A DNA stretch of 64,000 nt from contig OX235266.1 of NCBI GenBank assembly GCA_944472135.2, forward strand, positions 12,999,925 to 13,063,924, written 5' to 3'. The stretch comes from Trichobilharzia regenti. Its lineage: Eukaryota; Platyhelminthes; Trematoda; Strigeidida; Schistosomatidae. A program made the translations under genes and the position numbers. Numbering within the stretch: the first letter of the stretch is position 1; the number at the start of each line of letters is the position of its first letter. Shown in pieces: positions 11,545-23,439 of this stretch. The notes below the pieces were generated by a model. The model did not search any database, was not told the origin of the DNA, and saw only the letters and a program-made list of their open reading frames with translations.

Positions 11545-13125
11545 TATAAATGAAGCTATGCTGCGCCTTTGTTTACTAATGTCCTCATTGCTGAAACACT
11601 GGACTATATATGTGAGCCACAAGGAATTATACAACTCATCCGACAGTTAAGTGATAGTACTGCATGTCAAGTAATACCCAACGGGGAACGCACGGAATCC
11701 TGTGAAGGGAAGACTGGAGTTAGAGAAGGCTGTCTACTATCTTCAATGATTTTCCTCATGGCCTTAGACTGAATAATAAAACAGAAAGCAGGCAACTAGC
11801 AAAAAAAGTCATAAAATGGACCCACACAAATAACTTGATGGGTCTAGATTTCGCCAATGATATATGTCCAATTTCTCACAAACTGGAACATGTTCAAGTG
11901 AAAAGAATCAAGTTGTCAAAGAAAGTCTCAATGATAGAACTCCAGGTGAACATGGAGGAAACAGAGGTGATGAAGATTCCTAGCCAACAGCAACAAGAGG
12001 TAACAATCAGCATACATGGAAGAAATATGAGAGAATCACCCTTCTTCTCTCCCCTGGGAATCATAGTTACAACAACAAGGGGATGGATCCAATGAGGATA
12101 TCAAAGCAAGGGACCGGAGAGTAAGGCAAGCTTTCATTTCTCTCAAGTCTGTGTTGGGGTCAACATCCAGGCAAAAGGAAATCCGAATTTTCAACTCCAA
12201 TGTGAAGTCCGTCAATGATACTATACGCATCAGAGACTTGGCACCACGTCACGAACGCCGATTCAATCAAGCTACAGACTTTCATCAACAGCTTTCTTCA
12301 CTCAATACTACTCAAGATCAGACGGCCAGTCAGAAAAGATCAGCAACAGGGATCTCTGGCAATGAACGAACTAACCCATCAGGAACCAAATGTGCAACAA
12401 ATATGCAGGAGGAAATGAAGCTGGATTGGTTATGCTCTGAAGAAACAAACCATCAAGTGACATCACACGACAGGCCATCACTCGAGTGGAGCCAAACATG
12501 AAGTGTCGAGTCGGTCATCAGTGTGAGGGTGATATGGAGGAGATGATGTGAAGAGGAGATGAAAGCATGTGGGCAGACGTGGAATCAGGCGAAAATGTTG
12601 GCGGAGAACCGAAGGCAATCGAGACGTTTGGCTGAAGCCCTATGTTACTTTAGGAATTAAAGGAAACCATATTATAATAATGATTTCTGTGAGTGAATCT
12701 GAGGATAAAAGCAAATACTTCATTTACACCAAAGGAATTGACTGGTCAGTTGTTAAAATCTAAAACGAATATTCAATCTGTGCAACAAGCAGCGGACATT
12801 TTCCGGGCTAAACATGGAAATGATCAAATGAGATGCATGTTGAATCAACATGAATATTACTATTTCAGTTATGCCAACGTTGCTTTTATCGTTTTATAAG
12901 AATTTTGGTAAGGGAGATCTAATTCAAGACTTCACTAATATTCATCCAGAAATGAAATTCACTTGTGAAGTGGAATATCACGGCAGCGTCTGCGTTTTGG
13001 GTGTTTTTCTTAGTAAAATCTCGCAACCATCAATAACAGAGAGGTTAAAAGGAAATCTACGGGGACGGACAATGTACCCGCTTTCACATTCTCATACGCA
13101 CACAGTTAAAAAGGAATTTAAGTAT
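11545..13125 (+). pseudogene. PLE-1 remnant split by a LINE insertion
   Basis: A PLE RT block LFTNVLIAETLDYICE ends at 11,616, where LINE sequence begins. After the LINE, about 12,694 onward, decayed PLE sequence appears to resume: YANVAFIVL (about 12,868-12,894) aligns with the RT box YVDDTFIVL but has lost both aspartates, followed by DFTNIHPEMKFTCEVE and VLGVFLSK (about 12,930-13,015). A hexamer TGTGAG occurs at both LINE edges (11,611-11,616; 12,688-12,693), which fits a short target duplication but is weak alone. Confidence 0.7.
11617..12687 (+). mobile_element. LINE-X, 5'-truncated, inserted in a PLE
   Basis: Starts inside the RT palm (GIIQLIRQLSDSTACQV; KTGVREGCLLSSMIF), continues with LDFANDICPISHKLEH, where the FADD box reads FAND (about 11,845-11,860), then VNMEETEVMKI, a short CAA tract, IRIFNSNVKSV (about 12,180-12,210), and the 3' end GAAGCCCTATGTTAC near 12,635 with an AAT-rich tail. 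Several frames are broken. Compared with the copies at 2.5 and 63 kb the loss of the second catalytic aspartate is private to this one. Confidence 0.8.
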
Positions 13126-13380
13126 TGGTTTGTAGGGATTTGATTGATTAGTAACAGGATTTTGTCATGAACTGATATCATTTAGAGAACCATTGAAAAA
13201 CCAGGAGGGAGCACTGGACAGCTGTTTCATCCTGGTTTGGAAAACTTCAACAGTTAGCTGCAAAACAGCTATCCAGTACTCCCAGCTGGTCTTTCAATGG
13301 TTCTGTCACCGATGTCAGCTCATGATGAAATCCTGTTTATATACAATCAAATCACTACAAACCAGTACTTGAATATCAAT
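13112..13380. mobile_element. SINE-C head-to-head foldback pair
   Basis: A SINE-C 3' half in antisense (13,112-13,255) is joined to one in sense (13,256-13,380). Both outer ends carry the family's 3' tail (AAGTATTGGTTTGTAGGGAT on the left, its complement on the right). The ribozyme region of each half is mutated (TTGAAGT in the antisense half). The tRNA heads are absent. Confidence 0.75.
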
Positions 13381-13600
13381 GAGATGCTCACTATTGGGAA
13401 GTCGTAATCAGTAAAGTGCATCATGTCGGGCGGTGAATACAAATACTTTTTGCAGGTTTACCAATTTTTCTTCAGCCGATGTCAGTTATTGATCGTCGTA
13501 GAATGAGGTGGATATGTTTCCATGTTTGTTTCGAAGATGAAAGGGAGAATCTGATAAGAACGCTGTTGCATAGTGATACCCTATCATATTTCTAAAGTGA

Positions 13601-13601
<1 letters not shown>

Positions 13602-13632
<31 letters not shown>

Positions 13633-13637
13633 TATTT
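13602..13637. repeat. (AT)n microsatellite
   Basis: Alternating TA tract with one interruption. Confidence 0.85.
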
Positions 13638-14099
13638 AAACACGTACGTGTAGCTGATTCCTATCCAATCTGTCATTTGTCACCTTTTCTTTTGTGTCAC
13701 ACCTTATACTAATGACCACTGGTACGTAGTATGAGTTATATTTGTTACTTCATGTGCATGCCTTTCCTTTGTTATTGAAGTTTGACACACCCAATGTATT
13801 TAATTCTCTATTTGATGTACAGTAATTCTTTCCATATTGTTATACATTATGGGCTGTTTGTGCTTTATGCATGCACCCTACTCTGTGGGACGTCGTTTAT
13901 TCAAATCCCTTTATTCCATGTAAGGCAATCGCGCTCTGTGTAATCTACGTGTGGATCACCTTTGACATCGCTTTGTTGCATTTCTTATAAGCTCACAGTA
14001 TTTGTGCATCTGACAGCAACCAGCCATGGACATCTTAAAGTCTGAGGTTTGTATTATTATTGTATTTTATGTATAATCTAGTACCTTATTCTAGTATAC

Positions 14100-14640
14100 C
14101 AATTTGTCACAGGCGTATAGATTAACGTCTTGGGTATTTCTATAAAATTAAATAGATCAAAAAGGTCGAAATAAAGTTACAAAAAATTCAGATTACATTT
14201 GAATTTTCTGGTAAGTGGTTTTGCGGAAGTAAGTTTTTTAAAGAAAATTTACACTTCGAAGTATGTTTTCACGAAAAAAATTATAGAAAAATCTATATAA
14301 AGCGTCTGTTTCACTGTGTAATATAAGAACAAAGTGTATCAGTTTATTGAAGATAATTCAGCATTTTTCAACATTCTCTCATTCTATCCAGTACATGGAT
14401 TATATAATTAATGAGATAACTGCGCCTCTTATTACTGTTATTTAATTCCCACAAACATGTTTCCACTGGTGAGGTCCCTGAGAAATTAGAAAGAAAATGA
14501 AGTAAACATTAGACCCATTCAACACAAATACTATGTAGAATAAGTAATATAAATAACATGTCAATGGCGCAGAGGAGAATTTTCGTTAAGCCTCCCCTTC
14601 GACGATTTCTAGGATAGTGGAATTTTTAATTTACAATCTT
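14100..14640 (+). repeat. Dispersed repeat K, copy 1
   Basis: Collinear with 41,915-42,400: GATTAA.GTCTT..GTATTTCTATAAAA, GTTTCCA.T..GAGGTCCCTGAGAAATTA and AAACA.TAGAC..ATTCAA blocks. Repeat F follows about 1.5 kb downstream in both places, so K and F may be parts of one larger duplicated or mobile unit. Confidence 0.5.
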
Positions 14641-15125
14641 AGTGACGAACTGACTTAAGACGCTTCATCTCTACACACCTACGACTACAGTGAGGATGGC
14701 CCCCAGCATCTCCAGGTTATCCTGAAGATTCTGGTTCCTGGACAAATCGCACACCATTCAGCCGCTTCGACGAAATTCATTTGTGCATCAATTCTTACTC
14801 CTATTCATATACGAAATGATGCCGTAATCAGAAAGTTTTATAGGTGAGTATCTCATCGAGTGACGCCCACTGATGATGACTTCGCATTGAAACTGGAGAC
14901 TGTTTCATCCTTCCGTAAGTTACTGGAAAAAGTTTCAAGAGTTAACTTTGAAAGATTCCATTAATTTCAGTGTGAATCCTGTTTCAAGCCTTTCAACAAA
15001 ACAGTTAATTGAAGCAATAAGAAAGAAATAAGGAAGTCAGCAGACAGTGAACAATTCATCTCTATATCTAACCAAGCCATTAGTGTATTAATCAGCTGTG
15101 ATTTATCCAGAAATATAGAAGATCT
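14640..15125. other. No gene recognised
   Basis: AT-rich sequence without a supported feature. Confidence 0.4.
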
Positions 15126-15425
15126 CACATTATACACAGTGCCTTAATCATAGGCTTTCTGACTCCATAGATTTTCTGTCTCAATCCGTCTGAATTTGAA
15201 TTCCGCTTTGATCTAAATTGCTTCTCATATGAGGTATTCTTTATCATTCTTGAAATGTTTTATCGAATGGTTTCAGTATTGACAGACTTATGTAGACACA
15301 AGGCCAAAGATTTCTCAGGCTTTACTAGTTCAAATGGTTGAATACAGACTGCATAATGTTCATTTCTAGTGACCTTGACTTCTCAAGATATTCAGCTTAT
15401 TCATGAATTCATCACTTAACTAGGA
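15125..15425 (-). pseudogene. PLE-2 endonuclease remnant
   Basis: Nucleotide similarity to the antisense PLE-2 at 5,745-6,030: the GCTTCTCATGATATC region, CAGG.TTT.CTAGTTCAA, TGTTCATTTCT and TGACTT..TTTCTCGAGAT blocks appear in the same order. Too decayed to translate; only the endonuclease end is present. Confidence 0.5.
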
Positions 15426-16099
15426 ATGGCTGATGCAGTACTCAAAAACTTCCAGCATTGTAGTTTGAGAAGTCAGTGGTTCAACCACTTCTCGTCAGTC
15501 AACGGATACAGTTCGAAGTAACACCTAGAGATTATATCGGACCATTCAGTTGTGGGATTTATGCGGCTGTTATGCTGCATTAATTTAACCGCTGATTGCA
15601 ATTTCTGTTCAGATTAGAAATGTTTACGATTTTAATTCTATTTCGACTAAAAATTCTCCTATCTTGCTTTTATATGTTTTTATTTGAGCATTCCGTCAGT
15701 AATAGGTTGCTCTATAGAATATTATCGCCAATAATTCTTCAAAATATACTCAACAGAAACTCTTCCTTCAAGTTTAGCCATAATCATCATCCGTTTTCCT
15801 TATGACAAGTGGTAAACACGGAAACTTGTAATGTATAAACAAATTTGGTCTCTGGTGAATTTATGCTTGAAAACTACTGAAAATTCCCAAAACTATTAAG
15901 AAAATGCTGTCCACGGCTTCTTGGATTTCAGTAATTCTCTCATTAACGTTTTCACTCACGTATACTGGGAAAACAATCAATACCCAATACTCTTTTTCTA
16001 ATTAATGGCTATAGGAAAACTGATTTGTAGAGCTAATTAGTAATCTCCGCTGGAGTGAATATATATCGACAGTATTGATCAAGGGTATGAAAGTCTCCT

Positions 16100-16780
16100 T
16101 CACATCTGAAAGTCATTCATTCGATCGTCGATAGAGGACTTTCACACCATGAAGTAACTGAAATTCAAAGCGTCTTCTTTCTTTAATTATTCTTATTTCC
16201 ACGCAATAATTAATTAATTTTACAAGTCAGTCGTTCAGCCAACTTAAATTTCCTTCACGTGTGCCGTATTTCCCTAACACTGAATTCGAAGATTTCGTAT
16301 TAACAAGAGTAGTAATAACTTACCAAATTTTACCGATTACACTAGATGTAGAGTAATAAAGATGTCAAGAAGTTTCATTTAATTTTATAATAATATTAGT
16401 AATAATAGTAGCGACAGCAGCTTTGCACTGAAGAAATGCGTTCACACTTGTTGTGCATAATCTTTAGAACGCCCTCTTTCTATGTAGAACATTCAAATAG
16501 GAAGATATTCATCAATGTACCTTTTGAAATAGTATCGCTGCTGTCCTGAACACGGTTTGACAATCTGCACTGGTGTTTCTTAATTTTCTCAGAATAACTC
16601 ATGGCGGTTGTAGTTTGTGGAATAGGCGTGAATATAGGTTACTATCCAATAATATGATTGGATAATTAAAACAGCATGAAGTCGGGTAAAAGAGAGGTAT
16701 TTTCATGGGTGTGTGATTACTTAAGCCAGTGATTTATATTTTGCAGCATTGTGGTTATTGTAAAAGAATTTAGGGAGAGT
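16100..16780 (+). repeat. Dispersed repeat F, copy 1
   Basis: Strongly similar to 43,890-44,560 (AATTTTACAAGTCAGTCGT, TTTCGTATTAACAAGAGTAG, ACACTAGATGTAGAGTAATA, TAGAACATTCAAATAGG) and in its last 270 bp to 40,425-40,690. Identity about 80-85% by eye. No shared open frame. In the two other copies PLE-1 sequence starts at the same downstream point; here it does not. Confidence 0.7.
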
Positions 16781-17454
16781 AGCGATAAGTCTCTCTCAGA
16801 AATATGGTTCAACAACGCTTGACTAAGAAAGTGTGCTGAGAGGAGAGTATCTACAGTGGCTGAAAAGACCCTAAACTCATTAGGAGAATTATGAAGGATG
16901 AGACAAGGGAAAGTATTCGAGCCAACCACTGTGAATTTTTTATAGAATTTAGATTTGAGATCACTTTTCATGAGAAATGATGAAAAGATTTAAGACCATG
17001 CTAATTGTTCAAGTTGACTGACTAAAATATTTCAGTGTGATTATCTTCACTGCATGAGAAGAGTGTGCTTTAAATTAGGTCTGGATAAAATGCTTTTGAC
17101 ACAAAGAAATAGTTAGAGAATGACCTAGACGGAGAATGTTCACACTATAGTAAATTTCCAACATTATTAGAGTTTTTATACTTCTTATTTTCAAACTTAC
17201 CATCCCAAATTCAGTACTTTCCTATACATAAAAGAAACAATGTTAGATACGCTACTGGACAACTGTGCGAGCACTTGAATCAGTGGAGTGTGCGATGCTT
17301 AAATCCCTAAAATCGTCTTATTTGTGACTCAGATGCCTAAAAACACAACTTTCAACCAAGTGATCTTGGATTTGAGTCTCACTCTTCTCACACAGTAAGT
17401 GTAACCACAAGTCCGCTCCATGCAACATAAGATCCCAGTGATGAAGATCACTTC

Positions 17455-17615
17455 TAGGGTTTTCGTCATGACCCAACATCATTTGATGAGATAACTGGAA
17501 ACTAGGCAGCAATGGACAGCCAATTGTTTTGTCCTAGTTTTGGACTCTCCAAGGGAGAGAACCCATGACTTAACTAACCAGGAATTGTACCTGATGCCTC
17601 TTTGACCATTCAAAC
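17455..17615 (-). mobile_element. SINE-C, degraded
   Basis: In antisense, retains the order of a B-box-like word, a ribozyme relic (TTTTGTCCTAGTTTTGGACTC on the + strand, split by changes) and part of the 3' body. No intact ribozyme core. Confidence 0.5.
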
Positions 17616-17824
17616 ACTTTCAGCGAGCCCTGAATTAAAAGTTTCTAAATTCGTTATTTAGCTCTATTCTCAGCAATGCCTTGATGGGCATGCACTTCAT
17701 CTTGACATGTTGGACCTGTCTGGTCATCGTAGGCATGGCCGAAGGTTGCGATATGTAACGAGTTGACAAAGTTACAATTCACGTTTCACCGTGTTTCGAC
17801 TTAAGTTACAGGATGATCAACGAG

Positions 17825-17965
17825 CGTGATCTTGTAATTTCAGGGTCCCGTGTTCAATCCGCTAGTGGGTTTGCGTGTACATACCGCCGAAATGTTTCGA
17901 AATAAGACAGAATATCTGGTTGTCTAGTGCTCTCTGGTTTTCAGTAATTTCTAATTAATGTTGCT
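17825..17965 (+). mobile_element. SINE-C-like, degraded
   Basis: GATCTTGTAATTTCAGGGTCCCGTGTTCAATCC resembles the SINE-C anticodon/B-box region in pieces, followed by a decayed ribozyme region (GAAATAAGACAGAA) and GTGCTCTCTGGTTTTCAG. Low identity. Confidence 0.4.
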
Positions 17966-18059
17966 TTGCAACAAAAATGTAACAACTGAACTCCCGGTTA
18001 TTATTTGCACGGAAAATGAAATGTAAAACAGCTTTGACATATACATTCAGTTTTATTAA

Positions 18060-18645
18060 CTAATGTCTATCCAGAAAAACTTATCAGTTGTCAAAGCAAG
18101 GATAGACCGCAGCTAGAAAAGACAGCTCTTCTACCAAAGAAAGCTATCTTTACTAACCTACCATTCAAAGGTGACCAGATTATGCAATTGATAGCTCACC
18201 AAACGCACATTCTACGCCAAAATCTCTTTCACTAACGTGCCGAACATTTACGATCCCTGTACCTACGATTAAAGAATGAAATTCTGTGGACCCCAATTCA
18301 AACTGTATGTATACGTTCACCTGCAGTTGTTGTGCTGCCACTTATATAGGTAGAACCAATATAATGTTTCAATATCGTCGAAAAGAACATGTTCCAAAAT
18401 GGCTATTAGCACACATGGAAAATCCAAATGCAAATAATCTGAATAAAAATCCAGCATCATCATCCACTGCAAAGCACTTGTTCACATCAGTTCACAAAGT
18501 CAATATTAATGACTGCCTCACAATTATCTCATCACAGAACTCTAATTGATGGTTGGTTATTGAAGGTGTTGGAAGCTCTTTTGATGATTAATCACATACA
18601 TCCTAAACTTTGTGTACCAAAACCAACCGACTTCAGTTAATATCG
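18060..18645 (+). pseudogene. PLE GIY-YIG endonuclease remnant
   Basis: A GIY-YIG segment (CMYTFTCSCCAATYIGRTN, about 18,302-18,360; REH-type KEH and PKWLLA following) with STAKHLFTSVHKVNIND, open to 18,549, then LKVLEALLMINHIHPKLCVPK-like sequence in a broken frame to about 18,640. Cys-x-Cys-Cys spacing and YIGR match the PLE endonuclease. An upstream LTNVP-like patch (about 18,232) may be RT. The subfamily differs from PLE-1 copies nearby. Confidence 0.75.
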
Positions 18646-19269
18646 CCTACCATGGACTACTTGATCTATATAAATATGTGACTAGTCATTAATATGTACT
18701 TTTGTTTGATATGACTGAGTAATTGTCATGAACTTTATTCTATTACTGTTAACCATGTTAGGTGTTAAGCGGCGGTAAAGAAACTACGAAATGATGTCAT
18801 CTCGCGAAATTTGTCTGATAAATGCCTTTCTCAAATTTATCTAAAGGACTAGTTGTTTTAAAATGAAACGTAACATTTTTTTTGACTTACAGAGCTAAGC
18901 TTAGCCAATACCTTAAAAGTGATATTAATAACAATAATGATAAAAGGTCAGCTCAGTATATTGTAAACTGAGCTAAAATATCATGAATTATGGTTAACAT
19001 TCAGGGCTCTTATCAGTTCGACCTTTTTTATTATTTTTGATATAATCTTAAGGTATAATGATAGCTGAGAATGTATTGATACTTCAAATATCCTGGAAAA
19101 CAAGTTAACGAGCCTCTATTCCATTCAGGATCTTGTGAAGAAAACAAAATATGTGACTCACCCAACAATTGCATTAACTTCAAAACTGAATGTAAAAACG
19201 GAGGGATATAATGGAATTGGTTATAGTTTTCGTAATCACTCAGGAAGGTATTTGTGCTATCCATTGAAC

Positions 19270-19510
19270 TTCATTATATACCTGTCTAGACTCAGAAGTA
19301 AGATCAGAAAGTTTCCACAGAGAGACTGTTCTCAGAGAGATTATTTACTTACATGTGTTGTAATATTAATTATAAAGAATAACGCTGTGTGGAGACATAC
19401 GATTTATTTCTTCATGAAGTGTGGTAGTCTCCTGCTCTCGCGTATTCTCTGACAGGCGTACGTAACAGTTCACTTGATCTCTCCTAGTGAGATGAATTGG
19501 TGGCAGTTTA
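19270..19510 (+). repeat. Dispersed repeat G, uninterrupted copy
   Basis: Matches 1,990-2,185 and then appears to match 4,560-4,640, with no intervening sequence. A 105-codon open frame here (19,135-19,452) is not conserved in the other copy, so I do not call it a gene. Confidence 0.45.
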
Positions 19511-19924
19511 ATAAGAATTTTATCCTGAATAGATCAAAGTAGTCTTAGAAGACGGCGTGGAATATTCGCACGATCCATGAAGTTGGTATGGCTGCTCAGC
19601 TGAAAGAACTATGAGCTAATAAAGGATTTAATAATCACACGTCTGGAAAAATGTTGATGATTTCCTTGTCATGAACAGAGATATGTATTTCGATAAGAGG
19701 GCAAAGTTTAACTTTAAGCACCACTAACTACCAATCAGCAAATGACCTCTAACGCACCAACGCACGTGAAGCAGGCATTTTTGTGGATTTGGATTACACA
19801 TATATTTATCAAAAAATTCATAAAGTCTATAGCAAGGTGTTACAGAGGATACCTTCTTCTCACATGTTATGATAAAAATAGCCCTTAGTTTTAGGTTGTA
19901 GTATCAACAGAGTGTAATTCCATT

Positions 19925-20050
19925 GTGGGTAAAATTTATTTTGATAATGTCTCACAGTGTTATACAGTAATATTTACTGAGTAATAAATCGTGCTCAAAA
20001 CGTCGTTATCAGTTAATATTACTGTATAACACTGAGATGTTATCAAAAAT
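19925..20050. repeat. Repeat H palindromic copy
   Basis: The left half (TTTTGATAATGTCTCACAG...CAGTAATATT) is the reverse complement of the right half (AATATTACTG...GATGTTATCAAAA), around a GCTC-type centre. Repeat H copies recur at 22.8, 29.7, 40.3, 52.6, 54.9 and 63.95 kb. Confidence 0.65.
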
Positions 20051-20739
20051 TTCTACAGTATTTTTTCACATTTTTAAGTTTTCCAAATCTAACAATAACC
20101 CTTATCTTTCCTAAACCTAGCCCAAACGTGAAAATATCCCAAAACTAACTGTAATGTAACTCGAACCAACTCTGATATCGCCTTTTATTAGGTTAACCTA
20201 ACCTTAACTTGTCCATGGCTTATAGCCTAACTTAATCTTTCTCAAACCTGAGCTAAAACTTGCCAGATAATTTAAGAACATAACACTTTGATGAGCATAT
20301 TTTATTGATGATGACATGATTATTTGCCAGGTTTCACTAACTTTGCTCAGTGAGCGTTTCAAGGTCATTGGTGCGGTCGCACTCCACTGGTATTTACTGG
20401 TGCTTGAAGTTTAACTTGGCTGATAAGATGTTAGATGCAGTCTCAGAGGACAGCTAAGTTTTCAGGTCGAATATTATGAAAACAAAAGTGAACCAATTGA
20501 AAAAATGTTTTAAGAGGGCAGAAGAAAAACCTCCTGATAAATTAGCTACTTTCTGAGCACCTTAGATGGACAGGATCAATAATCCTCTAACTGTGCAGTT
20601 TGCCGAAAGTGCCTAAAGCTAGTTCATGCCTTCAAACATTCTGGGTATTTTCCGATCCCACCGCCGCTCAGTTCGCAGTTATTAAGGTGATCACTTCAAG
20701 GCACTTTGAATTTATGGCTTGAACGGGAGATGTTGTCGT

Positions 20740-21300
20740 TGGAGATAAAGTCTCCTCTTGGTATGCTTTTGGTAGACTGATTCTTGCCTGATCTACAAAA
20801 CAGACTCTTAGAAATGTTAATGAAGAAATTGCTGCAGTGTAAAGTGCATGTCGATGACATGTTTGGGATTTTTCATCATGACTCTGATTTACGTTTTACA
20901 CGAATATAATGACTGCGATCGTACAGCTGAACTTAAATCAAAAGGAAAAAATCAGCGATTAATTCCACTTATCCACATAAAATTGACAAGAAGTGGTGAC
21001 AATTCTTTGAACAGATGTTTTTAGAGGGAACATTCGCTGCATATCTAACTGATTTATTTGCATACCTAGTTACCCAAGACTTTTAGAATAGCTCTCATCA
21101 GTTCACTGTCACACAGCATTAGAAGAATCTGCAACACGTTTTGTTTAGAAGAAGAACTATTCCTTCTCAGAAAGACCTTGGCAAACACGAGATTCTCAGC
21201 TTTGTTTGTGCAGAACACCATAGAAGAATAAAGTTCAGTGTCAGGGAAAATATGTCATATGAACAGAAGTTTCTGAGATAGCTAAGCAGCAGATATCCTA
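20740..21300 (+). pseudogene. PLE RT remnant
   Basis: A decayed RT block: SPLGMLLVD*FLPDLQNRLLEML (split by a stop, about 20,752-20,820) followed by VHVDDMFGIF (about 20,850-20,880), which corresponds to the YVDDIF catalytic box with histidine in place of tyrosine. Downstream frames give FEQMFLEGTF and TIPSQKDLG fragments. Flanking sequence is too decayed to define ends. Confidence 0.6.
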
Positions 21301-21349
21301 TAAGGGGGACAGATTAGCTTCTTTTGAAAGGACTTACGTGTTAACAACG

Positions 21350-22075
21350 GTAACAGTAATGTGCTGTAGCCATTACATACATTTAAGTAATCTGAGGAGG
21401 TCGAGTCCCGTATTTAGCTGTTCCAGTGTCTTCCTGTATGCCTGAACATACAGGGTGTAACATGCTTATCTCCTCAAAACGCGTTAGAGAAAACCAGTCA
21501 ACATGGTTGCAAAGAGGAGGCACAAGTCTAAAAGAAGTGCTATAACTGATGATAACATCTGCACTGAATCATCGTTTAGAGTCATTTTACAAATCAGCTA
21601 GAAATCGAACAAAATCTGTGAGCTTCTGACCGCAGGAAGTCTCGCTTTACACATCAGAAAACAAGACATTGTCTGTCCTAGTTTAACCACTACATCTATC
21701 AGGGATGCAACCTTCTGCAGTTTTGTTTCCTTTCAGTTTTGTCTATCCCCTCTCCAAACACACGTTTTTTGTAACAGAACAATATTGCAAACATGTTTCT
21801 ATGGTGCTTCTCATTACACTTGTTTTCACTCAAAATAATCTTGCATATTACACAAATATAAATATTCTTAATTCTGTATAATTTTATTTCTTTTGCTCCC
21901 TGTGATACAAACGAACATCCAAAATAACCTTCACAAAAAGTCAATACATTTGGAACTTACTAAGGTAAATTTAGTCTGGGTAGTTCAATTTTAGTGACTG
22001 AAATAGTATGATATAAAGGAGGAACTCAATGGTAACTTGATATTACAGAAGATCAGTCGACAACAATTAAATTAC
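21350..22075. other. No gene recognised; short repeat I similarity
   Basis: About 21,510-21,600 resembles repeat I. An 81-codon antisense open frame at 21,699-21,944 has no recognised motif. Confidence 0.35.
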
Positions 22076-22077
22076 TT

Positions 22078-22290
22078 TCAAGTATTGGTTTGCTGGGGGG
22101 TTGGCTGATTCGTTATAGGGTTTCATCATGGTCTACAAGCTCACCTTGTAACCATTTTGGGTGTGTGCTGCTGAAGTGTCCCTACTAGGCTGGAAAACAG
22201 TTGAGCTTAGTACTCTCACCTGGTGTTCCAACATTTTTCTAATCGATGTCAGCTCATGTGTAACTAAACAGTTAAATCAATTATCCGTTT
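22078..22290. mobile_element. SINE-C foldback pair, degraded
   Basis: A short antisense 3' tail (AAGTATTGGTTTGCTGGGG, 22,080-22,130) is joined to a sense copy starting at the anticodon region (GGTCTACAAGCTCACCTTGT, 22,131). The sense ribozyme reads CTGAAGT at the core, so the last conserved A is lost. Ends near GATGTCAGCTCATG. Confidence 0.65.
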
Positions 22291-22480
22291 CCAGACCTTA
22301 AGTGTTACGAAATTCCTGGAATATTTTGAACGCCGATTCAGACTGATTGATTATAAATTATCTAAATTAATCCCAGCGTGTTTAAGAAAATCAAAACAAG
22401 ATTTTGTTTCTGAACGTTTCCCTGTGTAAGCCACCGACTGAAATTTATGTAAAAATATTTCTGACTGTATATTTAGATGA

Positions 22481-22688
22481 GTGCGTCAGTGGCTTAGCGG
22501 TTAGGGCGCCCGCTGATCATGCACATGCTCCGGGATTCGATACCCGGCCAACGCACTTCTTTACCTCGCTAAGTTAGAAATAATGCTGGTAAAGGGGAAA
22601 GGTCGGACATGAGACTAACAACCCCATCCTGTAAAATAAACACTGCTACAGTGGCCCTATGTTCCCCCGGGGAACGTGAAGGAAAAAA
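22481..22688 (+). mobile_element. SINE-B with perfect 12-bp target duplication
   Basis: tRNA-like head GTGCGTCAGTGGCTTAGCGG with B-box GGGATTCGATACCC, acceptor-like GCAC end near 22,556, then a body (AGAAATAATGCTGGTAAA, ACAACCCCATCCTGTAAAA) and the tail GGCCCTATGTTCCC..GGGGAACGTGAAGG plus A-run. ATATTTAGATGA stands on both sides (22,469-22,480 and 22,689-22,700). The tail's last block resembles the LINE-X 3' end. Confidence 0.92.
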
Positions 22689-22794
22689 ATATTTAGATGA
22701 TTAATAAAACTCCGAATAAATCTGATTAAGAAGTTGTGGCTCACACAGCGAAACGTTCATAAAACAGATCCTGTTTTGGTTTTTTCATTACGAA

Positions 22795-22978
22795 TAAGAT
22801 CTTATTTTGATAAATCACAGTGTTATACAGTAATATTAACTGATGACGTTTCGAGCACAAACTATTGCTCATAATCATATCAAGAATGCGCTTCATGAGC
22901 AATAGTTTGTGCTCGAAATGTCATCAGCTAATATTACTGTATAGTAGTGTGTGATTTATCAAAATGAAATCTTTTCGG
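22795..22978. repeat. Repeat H palindrome
   Basis: Two inverted copies of repeat H: TGATAAATCACAGTGTTATA...TTTCGAGCACAAACTATTGCTCAT on the left, ATGAGCAATAGTTTGTGCTCGAAA...GTGTGTGATTTATCA on the right, about 70-bp arms around a 15-20-bp centre (ATCATATCAAGAATGCGCTT). Confidence 0.8.
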
Positions 22979-23089
22979 TAATGAAGTTATACTCTACCAC
23001 AGGGCCAAAGTTTTATACTTATATTGCTTTGATTTTCTCAAACGCGCTGGGATTACTTTAACTAATTTCTAATGACTGAACTAACTTCT

Positions 23090-23420
23090 TTTGAATGCAT
23101 AAATTGGGCTTCTTAATGTGAATCCCAACAGCCAGCCTCAGCAATATTTAGTAGCCGAACTGTTAAGCCCAAACTGAGATTCGTACGCATGTGATAAATG
23201 ACCCTGAAAGCATGGTTAACGTCAATCTTGTGTACTGTATCCACAAGATGAGATGGAGTAGCGCTGCGAATAGATTTTTTTTGTCCTTTACTTAACCAAC
23301 CACTCAGAGTGATGTTCGGAAATTCGACGAGAAACACGCCTAACTGTACGGCCTATGCAACTAACTGGCTCCACAGGAGCGGTTAAATTGGTAAATACAC
23401 ATGGTTGATATATTTTTGAT
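23090..23420 (-). pseudogene. PLE-1 endonuclease remnant, antisense
   Basis: On the - strand: MCIYQFNRSCGAS (about 23,402-23,365), a frame break, then LSGWLSKGQKKSIRSATPSH, LVDTVHKIDVNHAFRVIYH and LLNIAEA (23,310-23,135). It abuts the sense PLE-1 at 23,440 head to head. The YIG tyrosine position is disrupted by a stop. Confidence 0.75.
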
Positions 23421-23439
23421 TATAAAAATGTGAGGGGAA

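Noticed and set aside
20080..20290. CCTAA-rich, telomere-like sequence
   Set aside because: Only scattered CCTAAC and AACCT words, no tandem TTAGGG array.
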